Source: an uncultured Eubacteriales bacterium (GTDB lineage Bacteria; Bacillota; Clostridia; Christensenellales; Borkfalkiaceae). Taken from it: a stretch of 64,000 bases of DNA. The translations under genes and the position numbers were made by a program. The notes under the pieces were generated by a model, which saw only the letters and a program-made list of their open reading frames with translations, was not told the origin of the DNA and made no database searches. Location: NCBI GenBank assembly GCA_900548285.1, contig URKE01000003.1, positions 6,522 to 70,521 on the forward strand, read 5' to 3'. Positions 8,415 to 17,034 of the stretch are shown here, piece by piece (the first letter of the stretch is position 1; each line of letters begins with the position of its first letter).

Positions 8415-8888
8415 TCACGAAATTGCCTGAATATAAACGTTATCGGGCGAAGCGTTCACTTCGTTTGCGCAGATCGTGTAAATAAGTATCGCGTCATCCT
8501 GATCGAATTCGGCGTCTTTAACGATTATGCTTACGTTATCGGAACTCATCCCTATCGTTACGGCAACTTCTTCATAGCCTTTGGCTTTAATCAGGTTTTC
8601 GAGGAGGTTTTCCTGCTCCATTATCTTCGAGATTTTGAGTTTCATTGCAAGCGCTTCGTTCTTTGCTTCCTCGTTTTCGATATCGGAAGTTATCACCTCG
8701 TCGATCTGAGTGAGTTGTTTGTTTCTGGAAGTGTTTCTCGTCGCTTTCACTTCGGTGAAATAACTCGCGGTCGGGGTTGCGTCGTCATTCGCCGAAACGG
8801 ATTGAGCAAATACGAAGTTAAGCACCGCCGTTGTGATAAGCAAGGCGATCATACAGGACAATACGATGATTTTTTTCTTTTTTGACAT
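8415..8888 (-). CDS. spoIIIAH: Stage III sporulation protein AH
   Basis: 157 residues with one N-terminal membrane helix (7-28) and a C-terminal ring-building domain (EEVAVTIGMSSDNVSIIV) of the YscJ/FliF type. It is the mother-cell component that meets forespore SpoIIQ to form the channel across the two membranes. Shorter than the 218 residues of Bacillus because the linker is reduced. A 96-base gap with an imperfect hairpin separates it from spoIIIAG; AAGGAG precedes its ATG. Confidence 0.9.
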   Translation of the reverse strand: MSKKKKIIVLSCMIALLITTAVLNFVFAQSVSANDDATPTASYFTEVKATRNTSRNKQLTQIDEVITSDIENEEAKNEALAMKLKISKIMEQENLLENLIKAKGYEEVAVTIGMSSDNVSIIVKDAEFDQDDAILIYTICANEVNASPDNVYIQAIS

Positions 8889-8930
8889 GTTTTTTCTCCT
8901 TTATTATTTTTTGATTGATTAAAATTTTTT

Positions 8931-8970
8931 ATAAAAACGCCGTGTCGTTCAGAGTTCTTCGACAGCGCGT
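8931..8970 (-). terminator. Imperfect hairpin with T-run between spoIIIAG and spoIIIAH
   Basis: Minus-strand arms ACGCGCTGTCG and CGACACGGCGT pair except for two internal mismatches and are followed by TTTTTAT. It may partly terminate or protect the spoIIIAA-AG message, giving spoIIIAH a different dose. Confidence 0.4.
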
Positions 8971-8984
8971 CTTTTTTCGTTTCT

Positions 8985-9455
8985 TTATTGAGCAATTATC
9001 CTGATTTTATCGCAGGAAATATCGAATACGGCGGTGACCGCGTCGAGAACGTTCATTTTTGACGTTACGTCGTTGACGCCTTTAACGACGACGAGAACAC
9101 CCGTTATCTCCGGATATTTTTCGCCGATTTGCAACGGTTTACCGCCCGAAAAAACCGTCGACGTGGTAACGGTCGTTTTTCCGTTTTCGGTCACGCTTTT
9201 TTCATCCGTCTGATAAAGTTTTTCGACCGCGCCCGAAACGGAAACGACTACTCTGACTTTTTTTATCCCGTCGATTCCCGAAATTGCCTTTTCGAGTTTA
9301 TTCTCGAGCGCGCAGACGTAATATTCGGTTTCGCTTTTCGGTTCGGCGCCGTCGTTTTTGTTAAGAGAAAAGAACGCGACGGCAACGACGACTGCAAACA
9401 AAACGGATGCTATAACGTATTCTTTTTTGAATTTACGATTTTTTTCGTTATCCAT
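8985..9455 (-). CDS. spoIIIAG: Stage III sporulation protein AG
   Basis: 156 residues with one membrane helix (about 12-30) and a periplasmic-side domain (LEKAISGIDGIKKVRVVVSV) that in Bacillus forms a large 30-subunit ring in the feeding-tube channel. Length is shorter than the 229 of Bacillus but common in clostridia. Overlaps spoIIIAF by eight bases. Confidence 0.9.
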   Translation of the reverse strand: MDNEKNRKFKKEYVIASVLFAVVVAVAFFSLNKNDGAEPKSETEYYVCALENKLEKAISGIDGIKKVRVVVSVSGAVEKLYQTDEKSVTENGKTTVTTSTVFSGGKPLQIGEKYPEITGVLVVVKGVNDVTSKMNVLDAVTAVFDISCDKIRIIAQ

Positions 9456-9915
9456 ACACGGTCAATATCTCTCTTTGTAATCCGAGTAAGTTTGCTATGT
9501 AATCGGTTATCACGTTAATATTTATATGCTCGGATTCGTCCGACATAACCGGATTGCTCAAATAAATTTCAGTTTTAATCATTTTTTTATCGCATATTTC
9601 GACAACGACTTTTTCGCATATCAGATCGTTATCTTTAAGAACTTGCTCGAATGCCGCCGAATAATACTTCCCGAGATTTTGATCCACGAAATCGTTGAAC
9701 GACGCCATATTGTCCGCCTGCAAAGTTTCGTTTGTTTTTCCCTTTCCGGCGCCGACGTCTAACGAAAGCGTATTAAGCGGTTTTAAAAAGCAAAAAATCA
9801 TTACAAACGATAAAATCCCCGTCGCCGCAACGGATATTTTGCCTTTCGGCAGGATTATCTGAGCGAGAGAAATCAATATCACGGTTATAAAAATCGATAT
9901 TATATAACTTTTCAT
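9448..9915 (-). CDS. spoIIIAF: Stage III sporulation protein AF
   Basis: 155-residue protein with two N-terminal membrane helices (3-20 and 30-48) and a C-terminal soluble domain ending in YIANLLGLQREILTVYG. It is part of the SpoIIIA channel complex of the mother-cell membrane; sequence conservation is weak and the call leans on order and topology. Spaced three bases from spoIIIAE. Confidence 0.88.
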   Translation of the reverse strand: MKSYIISIFITVILISLAQIILPKGKISVAATGILSFVMIFCFLKPLNTLSLDVGAGKGKTNETLQADNMASFNDFVDQNLGKYYSAAFEQVLKDNDLICEKVVVEICDKKMIKTEIYLSNPVMSDESEHININVITDYIANLLGLQREILTVYG

Positions 9916-9918
9916 TTT

Positions 9919-11118
9919 TCAGGAAAATATATATCTCGTGCAACCTATAACCGCAACGAACGTGACTACGTACATAAACGTGACGATTACGAGCGCGGCG
10001 ATTATAAAATTGATGACCGAAATTCCGCCCGAAATAAACTCCCCCGTTCTACCGTCGGAAAACGGTTCGGTTACGGCGGCGATGAGTTTTAACACAAGCG
10101 TTAAAACTATTATTTCGATAATCGGGATAACGGCAACCGAAAAAACGATCAGTACGGCAAGCGCGCCGAAAGCGTTTTTTATGATCGCCGCCGAAGCGAT
10201 AATCATATTCATTCCGTCACCGACAATATTGCCGACAAGCGGTAAAGTCGTACCAAGGGCGTATTTTGCGGTCTTGTATCCAAGCCCGTCCAGATAGCCC
10301 GAGTTCAACCCGTTCAGTCCGAGAAAAAGCGAAAAGACAACGGTGAAAAGTCCGATTGCCCATTTCATAAAAGCAGATAAAAATCCAAATATATTCTTTA
10401 ATTTTATCGATTTGTTTATATTTGAAACAATAGACGCGACAAACATAAACACCATTATCGGAAAGAATACGTTTTTGATTAGAACTATAACCGTGTCCGA
10501 AACGAATAACGCCGCGGGCGTTACCGTAAGCGAAGAATTTGTCGCGCCGCAGGCAACCGTCAGCGTCATCACGATCGGATAAACCGCCTCGATAAATCCC
10601 GACAGTTTGTCAAGCGTAGATTCGGCTTTCGCTATCGTTCCGTAAACCACGCCCGCCACAATACAGATTATTGCGGTAAAAATAGCGTAACCGGCAAGTT
10701 CGCCCGCCCCGGACTTGTCCGACGGCGCAAAAAGTTTCAACAGCGATGAAAAAACGATGAGAACAAACAGGGAAACGAATGCGGGCAACTGCTCTCTGAA
10801 TCCGCTTGTTACCAACGAAAGCAAATAATCGAAAAGCGTTTCGTAATTTTCGCTTTCGCCGTTTATCATATTTTTGATAAAGTCTTTAAGACTACCGCAA
10901 CTTGCAAACGGCGGGATAAGATCGGCAAGATATTTTTCGATTTCCGCCGTGTTCAGCCCGTCGTAAATTTTGTCGGCAATGCTTTCGATTTCGTCCGCTT
11001 TAATCCCGTCGCCGCTCGTTTCATCATTTACGGTTTCCGCTTTCGCGTAAACGTAATTTGTCGAAAAAAACAATATAAAAAGCGGAATTATTAAAATTAT
11101 TACAAATCTTTTTTTCAT
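9919..11118 (-). CDS. spoIIIAE: Stage III sporulation protein AE
   Basis: 399 residues: a cleavable signal peptide (1-25), a charged extracytoplasmic part, then about eight membrane helices with the conserved LTVACGATNSSLTVTPAALF segment. It is the largest membrane part of the SpoIIIA complex, with resemblance to transport permeases. Overlaps spoIIIAD by four bases. Confidence 0.94.
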   Translation of the reverse strand: MKKRFVIILIIPLFILFFSTNYVYAKAETVNDETSGDGIKADEIESIADKIYDGLNTAEIEKYLADLIPPFASCGSLKDFIKNMINGESENYETLFDYLLSLVTSGFREQLPAFVSLFVLIVFSSLLKLFAPSDKSGAGELAGYAIFTAIICIVAGVVYGTIAKAESTLDKLSGFIEAVYPIVMTLTVACGATNSSLTVTPAALFVSDTVIVLIKNVFFPIMVFMFVASIVSNINKSIKLKNIFGFLSAFMKWAIGLFTVVFSLFLGLNGLNSGYLDGLGYKTAKYALGTTLPLVGNIVGDGMNMIIASAAIIKNAFGALAVLIVFSVAVIPIIEIIVLTLVLKLIAAVTEPFSDGRTGEFISGGISVINFIIAALVIVTFMYVVTFVAVIGCTRYIFS

Positions 11119-11498
11119 AACAGTCCGACCACGGTCCGAATCATTTCGCTTATCAGCGGCATTGCGAGAGTTATCATAATCACCTTCCCCGCGAACTGAA
11201 TTTTTTCGCCCAACGCGGCCTGTCCGAAATCGCTCGCAACCCCGCTCGAAAAATCTACCAGATAAGAAATAGCTATAATTTTAAGCGAGAGTTTAAACAC
11301 CGAGCCGTCCAACCCGCCTTTATCCGACAATTCCGAAAAGAACGCAACAAACTCTTTTACATAAGTCAAAGACAAAATTATAATCAGTAAACCGCTTGCT
11401 ACTCCGGCGATAACCGCGATTTCGCTGTTGACGGTTTTCAGATAAGCGATGAGAATTACCGATATGATTCCGATCACCACGATTTTACAGATTTCCAT
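11115..11498 (-). CDS. spoIIIAD: Stage III sporulation protein AD
   Basis: 127 residues with four hydrophobic helices and the conserved KLSLKIIAISYLVDFSSGVA stretch. Together with SpoIIIAC it resembles small export-apparatus membrane proteins. A single base separates it from spoIIIAC; its end overlaps spoIIIAE. Confidence 0.93.
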   Translation of the reverse strand: MEICKIVVIGIISVILIAYLKTVNSEIAVIAGVASGLLIIILSLTYVKEFVAFFSELSDKGGLDGSVFKLSLKIIAISYLVDFSSGVASDFGQAALGEKIQFAGKVIMITLAMPLISEMIRTVVGLL

Positions 11499-11499
11499 T

Positions 11500-11697
11500 T
11501 CAGTAAAGGTCGAATATGTCTTTTATGGAGGTAAACAATTCGCTTATCATGCTTATGACAAGAGTCAGAGCGATGACAAGCCCCGCCAAAGCGACAAGCG
11601 TCGCGATATCGTCATTGCCGGATTTTTTCAGTATCTGACATATCACCGTTATAAGAATTCCTATCGCCGCAAGTTTAAAAATAATCTCTATACCCAT
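11500..11697 (-). CDS. spoIIIAC: Stage III sporulation protein AC
   Basis: 65-residue protein with two membrane helices (MGIEIIFKLAAIGILITVI and a second with ATLVALAGLVIALTLVISMI). The length and the LKKSGNDD turn are typical for SpoIIIAC. It lies between spoIIIAB and spoIIIAD with gaps of seven and one bases. Confidence 0.93.
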   Translation of the reverse strand: MGIEIIFKLAAIGILITVICQILKKSGNDDIATLVALAGLVIALTLVISMISELFTSIKDIFDLY

Positions 11698-11704
11698 AAA
11701 TTTC

Positions 11705-12166
11705 TCACAATATCAAAATGAAAAACACTAAACCGAGGCTTAATCCCAACTTTTTGCCCAAACTTTTATATTTACAGTTTTCAACGACACATTTGTCGTA
11801 TTCCGCTTTAAAAACTCCTTCGTAATAATCCAGAAACTTCTCTTCCGCCTCGCCGTCCCTTTTGCCTACCGAAGAAAAATATTCTTTCACGACGTCGCTC
11901 TGCTCCTGCGCGAGAAATTCGGAAACAATTCTTTCAGCCGATTCCTCGTCCGGGCGATAAAGTCCGCAAAGCGAAGCGTATTCTTTTTTCGACTGTAATA
12001 TTCCGGCAACGTTTTCGCGCCGAAAAAAAAGATTTCTCTTCAATTCGGAATTGAAGGACAAGAGCGACGAATAAAAATCGACGCGCTTTTTGTACACTCC
12101 CGAATAAGCCGAGCCTATTGCCGCGCAAAGTAAAACAGCAAAACCACCGATAAGAACTTTTAACAT
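11705..12166 (-). CDS. spoIIIAB: Stage III sporulation protein AB
   Basis: 153 residues with a membrane helix at each end and a helical middle, similar in layout to GspF-like platform proteins. It is needed for engulfment completion and channel function. Overlaps spoIIIAA by seven bases. Confidence 0.9.
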   Translation of the reverse strand: MLKVLIGGFAVLLCAAIGSAYSGVYKKRVDFYSSLLSFNSELKRNLFFRRENVAGILQSKKEYASLCGLYRPDEESAERIVSEFLAQEQSDVVKEYFSSVGKRDGEAEEKFLDYYEGVFKAEYDKCVVENCKYKSLGKKLGLSLGLVFFILIL

Positions 12167-13008
12167 TTTTCTCCTGCTTCGTTATAAACCGTTATATTCC
12201 CGCCATAGAAAAGTTCTATATAAAAATCAAACACTCGTTTTTTTATAATTTCAGTAAATATCGCTTTTTTTAAAAGGTTTTTCAGATTGTCGGAATGAGC
12301 GGAAGCAAGAACTTTCACACCCGATGCAGCCGCTTTTTCACACGCGTCGATATCGCCCCCGGTCATAATTTCATCACAAACTATAACCTCGGGCGCAAGC
12401 GTTCTCACACCGCACGAAAAGCCGTATTCTTTATCCGCGTATTTCAGCGCGTCGGAATTTTTACCGAGGTAAAATCTGCCGCTTGCCGAAAACTCGTCGC
12501 GTTCGTCGATAAAGACGACGTTTTTATTTAACTTATCGGAGTAAATTCTTCCCAGATCTCTCAAAAAAGTCGTTTTACCCTGCCCCGGCGGGGAAATAAC
12601 GAGGCAACCGACCGCTTTTTGCGCGTAATCACAAAAAAACGGACGCGCTATTCCGTCAACGTCGTTGGGCATACGCACGCAAAGCGAGGTTATCTGCTTT
12701 ATCGTCGAAACTTCTCCGTTCTTTTTTACGACGTTTCCGCAAATTCCTACCCTTTCCCCTTCCGACGAGGTTATGAAACCCTGCCTTATAGATTCTTCCT
12801 TTGAATAAAAGGTGTAATCGCATAGTTTCATAATAATGTTTTCGATATCTTCTTCGGAATAAATCCGCGATAATATCTTTCTTTTTCGTTCGCCGTTATA
12901 AGAATACAAGACGTTTATCGGTTGCCCTTTTCTTACGCGTAACTCCTCTATCGCTCCTCTCGTTGCGAGAATTTCGGCCCTGTCCCGCTCGGGTAAAAAC
13001 TTCAACAT
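12160..13008 (-). CDS. spoIIIAA: Stage III sporulation protein AA (ATPase)
   Basis: Secretion-type ATPase thought to energise the SpoIIIA channel. Seen are the Walker A motif SPPGQGKTTFLRDL, IDERDEFSA, and Walker B VIVCDEIM, where Bacillus has VVVDEIG. The start was placed at 13008: alignment with the Bacillus N-terminus begins here, AGGA lies upstream, and an ATG 23 codons earlier sits on the T-run of the trmB terminator. This gives 282 residues. The 70 bases upstream contain a CATATAAAT element that may be a sigmaE -10, but the -35 is weak. The spoIIIA operon is sigmaE-controlled in Bacillus. Confidence 0.93.
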   Translation of the reverse strand: MLKFLPERDRAEILATRGAIEELRVRKGQPINVLYSYNGERKRKILSRIYSEEDIENIIMKLCDYTFYSKEESIRQGFITSSEGERVGICGNVVKKNGEVSTIKQITSLCVRMPNDVDGIARPFFCDYAQKAVGCLVISPPGQGKTTFLRDLGRIYSDKLNKNVVFIDERDEFSASGRFYLGKNSDALKYADKEYGFSCGVRTLAPEVIVCDEIMTGGDIDACEKAAASGVKVLASAHSDNLKNLLKKAIFTEIIKKRVFDFYIELFYGGNITVYNEAGEKC

Positions 13009-13077
13009 ACTTGTCCTATGATATTTATATGCGACGATTAACTTTATAGAATGATTTTTAGGGATTTCATCCGTCAT

Positions 13078-13106
13078 AAAAAAAACCGCGAACTAAATCG
13101 CGGTTT
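13078..13106 (-). terminator. Terminator after trmB
   Basis: Minus-strand AAAACCGCGA pairs with TCGCGGTTTT across a six-base loop and continues into T. It isolates the spoIIIA operon from trmB. The mirror image also has a short T-run on the plus strand. Confidence 0.85.
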
Positions 13107-13161
13107 TTATCTGTTCCCTATGCCGGCCAAGAATAAATTAACAATTGACCTTTTTTATAAA

Positions 13162-13836
13162 TCAGCGTTTGATATACGCTTCGAGTTTATATATTCGTTT
13201 CCCCTGCGAAACAAACATTTTTTCATATTCCGTTTCGATGTTTTCGGATAAATCATCCGAGTGAAGGTCGAGAGATATGTTTTTTAACGCGAAACCGTTT
13301 TCGGAAAGAGATTGCAACGAAAATTCAAAAAACTCTCTGTTGTCGGTTTTTAAGCGTATCTCGCCGTCGGAAGTCAAAAGTTTTTTATAAATTTCGAGAT
13401 ATCTGTAATAAGTCAGACGTCTGTTTCTGTAAGTGTATTTCGGATAAGGACATGAAAAATTAAGATAAATTCTCGAAATCGTTTCCGGTTTCAGATAATA
13501 AAGCAGATTTTCCGCGCCGACGTTCATAAATCTTAGATTCGCAAGTTTTTCCGTGTCCGCTTTTTCGCACGCCTCGATTATCACGTTGCTGATTTTCTCT
13601 ACGGCTATCAGATTCACGTTGGGATATTTTTCGGCGTGTTTAAAGGCAAATCCGCCCTTTCCGCAACCTATTTCAAGCATAACGGGCGCGTTGTTTCCGA
13701 AAATTCCGGTCAAATCGATAACGTCGTATCTATCTTCGGGCGATTTCGCGTAAAAATCCTCGCGTTCGGTTTTCAATAAGTATTTTCCGCAGGCGGCGAC
13801 GCGCTCGTCCAGATGACTTTTTCTTCTCATTCTCAT
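13162..13836 (-). CDS. trmB: tRNA (guanine-46-N7) methyltransferase
   Basis: Adds the N7 methyl group to G46 in the tRNA variable loop. The 224-residue protein has the S-adenosylmethionine motif LEIGCGKGGFAFKHA, the NFSCPYPKYTYRNRRLTY region (family: NFPDPWPK...RRL, here the acidic Asp is Cys) and RLKTDNREFFEFS. The start at 13836 (ATG AGA ATG AGA AGA) matches the family; a TTG 12 codons upstream overlaps the promoter -35. No ribosome site precedes the ATG, which is at the predicted transcription start (leaderless). It sits alone between two sporulation operons. Confidence 0.92.
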   Translation of the reverse strand: MRMRRKSHLDERVAACGKYLLKTEREDFYAKSPEDRYDVIDLTGIFGNNAPVMLEIGCGKGGFAFKHAEKYPNVNLIAVEKISNVIIEACEKADTEKLANLRFMNVGAENLLYYLKPETISRIYLNFSCPYPKYTYRNRRLTYYRYLEIYKKLLTSDGEIRLKTDNREFFEFSLQSLSENGFALKNISLDLHSDDLSENIETEYEKMFVSQGKRIYKLEAYIKR

Positions 13837-13842
13837 AACGGA

Positions 13843-13872
13843 ATTATATACTTTACTAACGTAAAATGTCAA
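13843..13872 (-). promoter_or_regulatory. Consensus sigmaA promoter giving a probably leaderless trmB mRNA
   Basis: Perfect TTGACA (13872-13867), 18-base spacer, perfect TATAAT (13848-13843). Six bases separate the -10 from the ATG at 13836, so the expected start of transcription is the A of that ATG. Confidence 0.85.
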
Positions 13873-13884
13873 GAAAACGCCGAT

Positions 13885-13909
13885 AAAAAAATCCGTAATG
13901 ACGAACGGA
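13885..13909 (-). terminator. Terminator of the spoIIA operon
   Basis: Minus-strand TCCGT and ACGGA form a short stem after the sigF stop codon, followed by seven T. The stem is only five base pairs, so strength is uncertain. Confidence 0.65.
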
Positions 13910-13917
13910 ATCCCTAT

Positions 13918-14640
13918 TTAAATTTGTTTTTTGAAAGATTCGATGATTTTATTTTCTATTCTCGATATCTGCACCTGCGACACGCCGAGCGCTTCGGCTA
14001 TTTCGCTCTGAGTATTATCCCTGTAATACCTCATTATGATTATTTTCTTTTCCCGCGGCGGCAATCTTTCGATCATGCTTTTAAGAAGTATTTTATCGAC
14101 CATGTCGTCCTCCCTTTCTTCCGAGGGAATTCTGTCGATAAGTTCGGTTTTCTTTTCGCCGTTATTTTCACCCGTCGCATCGTAAAGCGAAACGGGCATT
14201 TTCGCGCTGTCAAGGGCTAAAACGACGTCCTCCCTGTCAATGGACAAAGCGGCTGATATTTCGTCCACAGAGGGCGATTCTCCCGTCTTACAACTATATT
14301 CTTCGATGTACCGATTGATTTTGGTCGCCTGCGCTTTGATTATCCTCGAAACTTTTATACAACCGTCGTCGCGAAGAAATCTTTTCACTTCCCCGAGAAT
14401 CATCGGAACGGCGTAAGTAGAAAAAACAACGCCGAATTTTTCGTCGAAATTTTTAATCGCTTTTAAAAACCCGACGCAACCGAGTTGATAAAGGTCGTCG
14501 TAGTCTACGCCTTTGTTTTTAAATCTGCGGATAATACTCTTTATTAAAAGCGAATTGTTTTCAAGCAATATTTCGGCTGCTTTTTTGTCGCCTTTTTTTG
14601 CTTTTCGTAAGTAATAAACGGTTTGTTCCGCTTCAAGCAT
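13918..14640 (-). CDS. sigF: Sporulation sigma factor SigF
   Basis: The 240-residue first forespore-specific sigma factor. Region 2 is visible (DYDDLYQLGCVGFLKAIKNF and FSTYAVPMILGEVKRFLRDD), then region 3, then region 4 with the helix-turn-helix EIAEALGVSQVQISRIE. Released from SpoIIAB once SpoIIAA is dephosphorylated. It is the third gene of the spoIIA operon, 14 bases after spoIIAB. Confidence 0.97.
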   Translation of the reverse strand: MLEAEQTVYYLRKAKKGDKKAAEILLENNSLLIKSIIRRFKNKGVDYDDLYQLGCVGFLKAIKNFDEKFGVVFSTYAVPMILGEVKRFLRDDGCIKVSRIIKAQATKINRYIEEYSCKTGESPSVDEISAALSIDREDVVLALDSAKMPVSLYDATGENNGEKKTELIDRIPSEEREDDMVDKILLKSMIERLPPREKKIIIMRYYRDNTQSEIAEALGVSQVQISRIENKIIESFKKQI

Positions 14641-14654
14641 TTCAAACTCCCTTG

Positions 14655-15080
14655 TCAGGCAACGGAAGAAAGACGTTTCGTCATATCGACGATTGTTCCC
14701 GCGTTCTGTTTGGATATCACCTTAACTTCATCCATAAAGGTTTTTATTATGGTGAACCCCATTCCCGAACGTTCGTCGTCGGGTTTTGTGGTGTAAAACG
14801 GCTCCAACGCCGCTTCGAGGTCGTCGATTCCCACTCCGCTGTCCGAAATAACGATATGTACGTTTTCGCCGTCGGTTTCGGCAAGCATCGTAACTTCTCC
14901 GACGGTGTCGGGATATCCGTGAACGATGGCGTTAGTCACAGCCTCCGAAACTGCGGTTTTTATATCCGTCAGTTCGCCTATTCCGGGATTGAGCGGCAAA
15001 AGAAACGAAGCGATAACGTTTCTTGCAAAACCTTCGTTTTCGGATACTGAATCGAATTTTATCAACATTCTATTTTTCAT
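14655..15080 (-). CDS. spoIIAB: Anti-sigma F factor and kinase SpoIIAB
   Basis: 141 residues of the GHKL kinase fold: N box AVSEAVTNAIVHGY, G1 box ISDSGVGI, and GMGFTIIKTFMDEV. It binds SigF and phosphorylates SpoIIAA on serine, acting as the partner switch for forespore transcription. Located 16 bases after spoIIAA. Confidence 0.97.
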   Translation of the reverse strand: MKNRMLIKFDSVSENEGFARNVIASFLLPLNPGIGELTDIKTAVSEAVTNAIVHGYPDTVGEVTMLAETDGENVHIVISDSGVGIDDLEAALEPFYTTKPDDERSGMGFTIIKTFMDEVKVISKQNAGTIVDMTKRLSSVA

Positions 15081-15096
15081 AATTTTCTGCTCCGTT

Positions 15097-15405
15097 TTAA
15101 ATTTTAGGCATTATTTCATATAATCCGGATATCTGCAATATCTTGTTTATGCTGACGCTCGGGTTCTGAATGTAAATCGGTATTCCTGCTTTTTTCAGGG
15201 TTTTATATCGCCCGAGCAGGACGCCGATTCCCGTGCTGTCCATAAACGAGGTATTCGCAAAATTAAAAACGACGCATTTTATGTTTCCGGACGAGGCGAT
15301 GGCGTTTTCGATTTCCGATTTCGCCCTGCCGGCCGTATATTCGTCGAGTTCTCCGTTCAGATATATGTAAAGTTTACCTTTCGATTGCGCGTATTTTATT
15401 TCCAT
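15097..15405 (-). CDS. spoIIAA: Anti-anti-sigma factor SpoIIAA
   Basis: 102-residue STAS-domain protein with the phosphorylated serine in FMDSTGIGVLLGRY (about position 57). When dephosphorylated by SpoIIE it displaces SigF from SpoIIAB. AGGTG stands a few bases before the ATG. It opens the operon; the 95 bases upstream hold an extended TGTTACAAT element, but I could not find a convincing sigmaH promoter, which drives this operon in Bacillus. Confidence 0.97.
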   Translation of the reverse strand: MEIKYAQSKGKLYIYLNGELDEYTAGRAKSEIENAIASSGNIKCVVFNFANTSFMDSTGIGVLLGRYKTLKKAGIPIYIQNPSVSINKILQISGLYEIMPKI

Positions 15406-15498
15406 AGTTCACCTCACGAAAAAAATTGTAACATACCTTAGCGCGAATATTTTGCAAAGAACTGTCGGATAATAGTATTTTTTAGATAATACGGCAAT

Positions 15499-15522
15499 GA
15501 AAAAACCGCCCGAAGGCGGTCT
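15499..15522 (-). terminator. Terminator after the 142-residue membrane protein
   Basis: Minus-strand ACCGCC, TTCG tetraloop, GGCGGT, then TTTTT. A textbook intrinsic terminator between this gene and the spoIIA operon. Confidence 0.9.
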
Positions 15523-15528
15523 TTCCGA

Positions 15529-15957
15529 TTATTTGGTTTTGTTTGCTTTGAGGTATTTAACGGGATTCGTTATGCAAGGAATATTTATTATAACGTGAAT
15601 AAGCAAAAGTATTGCTCCGATAAGCACGCCGCCGATCAAACCGCCGATAAATCCTAAAATCGCTCCTCTGTAAGGATGATTGGAAGTGTAAGCCGTGTTG
15701 CCGTAAACCGAAGTGGTATAACTGTTCGCTCCGTCACGGTAACCCTCTTTTCCTTGTTTGAAGGCGCCTTTAAGCGTTGTTCCCAAAATCGGAACACAGC
15801 AGAACCCGCCGCAGATAAGCCAGTTGACGAAGTTCATCTCACGGAAAAAGAACACGAGTCCTATTGTTCCGAAGATTGCCGCGATAACGTACCAGATTAT
15901 CGTCAACGTGAGTTGTTTCTTGGCGTCGGCGACGCTTTCGATTGGTCTTGTTTTCAT
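15529..15957 (-). CDS. Unknown small membrane protein with glycine-rich helix
   Basis: 142 residues, not recognised. Three membrane helices are predicted: about 20-40, 44-62 and a C-terminal one with many spaced glycines (GAILGFIGGLIGGVLIGAIL, about 98-125). Between them is a Ser/Tyr/Thr/Asn-rich loop. The start at 15957 has AAGGAG seven bases upstream; an earlier in-frame ATG would overlap the neighbour and lacks a site. It follows the 323-residue membrane protein with a 55-base gap and probably shares its transcript. Confidence 0.65.
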   Translation of the reverse strand: MKTRPIESVADAKKQLTLTIIWYVIAAIFGTIGLVFFFREMNFVNWLICGGFCCVPILGTTLKGAFKQGKEGYRDGANSYTTSVYGNTAYTSNHPYRGAILGFIGGLIGGVLIGAILLLIHVIINIPCITNPVKYLKANKTK

Positions 15958-16012
15958 TTTTTCTTCTCCTTTGTGGTTATATTTTAACGACTTTTGTCGA
16001 AAAGTCCGCGTT

Positions 16013-16984
16013 TTATTGCAAAGCGACGGCAAAAATAAAGACTAACATTATAACGAACGTCAGAATAAAGAACAGCATTATCGGGAAATTATATCTCATT
16101 CTTATCTTTCCGCTGCGCCCGTACGTGTTCATATAGAATTGTTTGTTTCTGTCAAACACGTCGTGTTCGGACATTCGCCAGATGACGATCGCGTTTGCTC
16201 CGCCGAATAATACGACCAACAAAATTCCGTTCAGCAGTCCCGCGGTAAAAATCTCTATTATCGATAGAACGAGAGTTATTCCCGCGCACGCAAAACCGAG
16301 GATTTTGAACGCAATGTAAGCCGCGTACGCCCTTTTCGCCCCTTCCGTGACTTTTTGCGAAGCGGGATAATAAAGATAACTGCAACCGTTATGTTTGTTT
16401 ACGACGCAATAGTATCTCGTACCGTTATAATCAACGTAAATACATACCACGGGTACGAATACAGCCATACATTCGTATCCGTTAACGGTGCACGTTCCGA
16501 TATGACGCGGCGCGGCGAGTTCGTAAACTCTGTCATCCATTTCGTAGGAAGAATAACAATATTTGTTACCGTATAACGAATTCGGCAAATCGTCGACGTG
16601 CGTCAAGGTGAAAAGCCTGTTGTCGTTTCTGCCTACAAATTCCCCCATATTGAGAGAATCGAAAAAATTCTTGGTCGTACTTTTATTGAAGGTGTAAGTA
16701 TCTGTATGCGTCGTGGTCGTCGTAACGTCGCCGTCCGTTTCGACGTCGCTGTATATGTAAGTCGCTTTTATCGTGAGAAGATATACGGGCGCGAATCTGT
16801 TATCGAAAGTCACGTCTTTCATCGTCGCCGAAGATACCTTATTATAAAACCCTTGATCGATTCCCCCTATCCCCGCAACGCGTTTCTTGAGAATTTCAAG
16901 ACATTCCGCGTCGCTGTAATTTGTTTTTGCCCTCGCAATCTTGTCGCACCAGTCGAATGTGTTGTTTGATTTTTCAACAGCCAT
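16013..16984 (-). CDS. Unknown membrane protein, C-terminal three-helix anchor
   Basis: 323 residues with no family I can name. Residues 1-225 look soluble and rich in beta-strand, Thr and Tyr, with seven cysteines; two membrane helices follow at about 230-270 and a last one at the C-terminus (FPIMLFFILTFVIMLVFIFA). The two membrane genes are read divergently from the XRE regulator at 17128, under a sigmaA promoter whose spacer holds one of the GAGAT operator-like repeats, so they are likely its targets. GAGGGAG precedes the ATG. Confidence 0.7.
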   Translation of the reverse strand: MAVEKSNNTFDWCDKIARAKTNYSDAECLEILKKRVAGIGGIDQGFYNKVSSATMKDVTFDNRFAPVYLLTIKATYIYSDVETDGDVTTTTTHTDTYTFNKSTTKNFFDSLNMGEFVGRNDNRLFTLTHVDDLPNSLYGNKYCYSSYEMDDRVYELAAPRHIGTCTVNGYECMAVFVPVVCIYVDYNGTRYYCVVNKHNGCSYLYYPASQKVTEGAKRAYAAYIAFKILGFACAGITLVLSIIEIFTAGLLNGILLVVLFGGANAIVIWRMSEHDVFDRNKQFYMNTYGRSGKIRMRYNFPIMLFFILTFVIMLVFIFAVALQ

Positions 16985-17034
16985 TTTTCTCTCCCTCTTT
17001 TGAAAATTTCCCGAAAATTCGTAAATTTATAATC

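Noticed and set aside
15406..15480. A sigmaH promoter before spoIIAA
   Set aside because: An AAGGTAT sequence is present but no GAAT at the proper distance; only a weak extended -10 remains.
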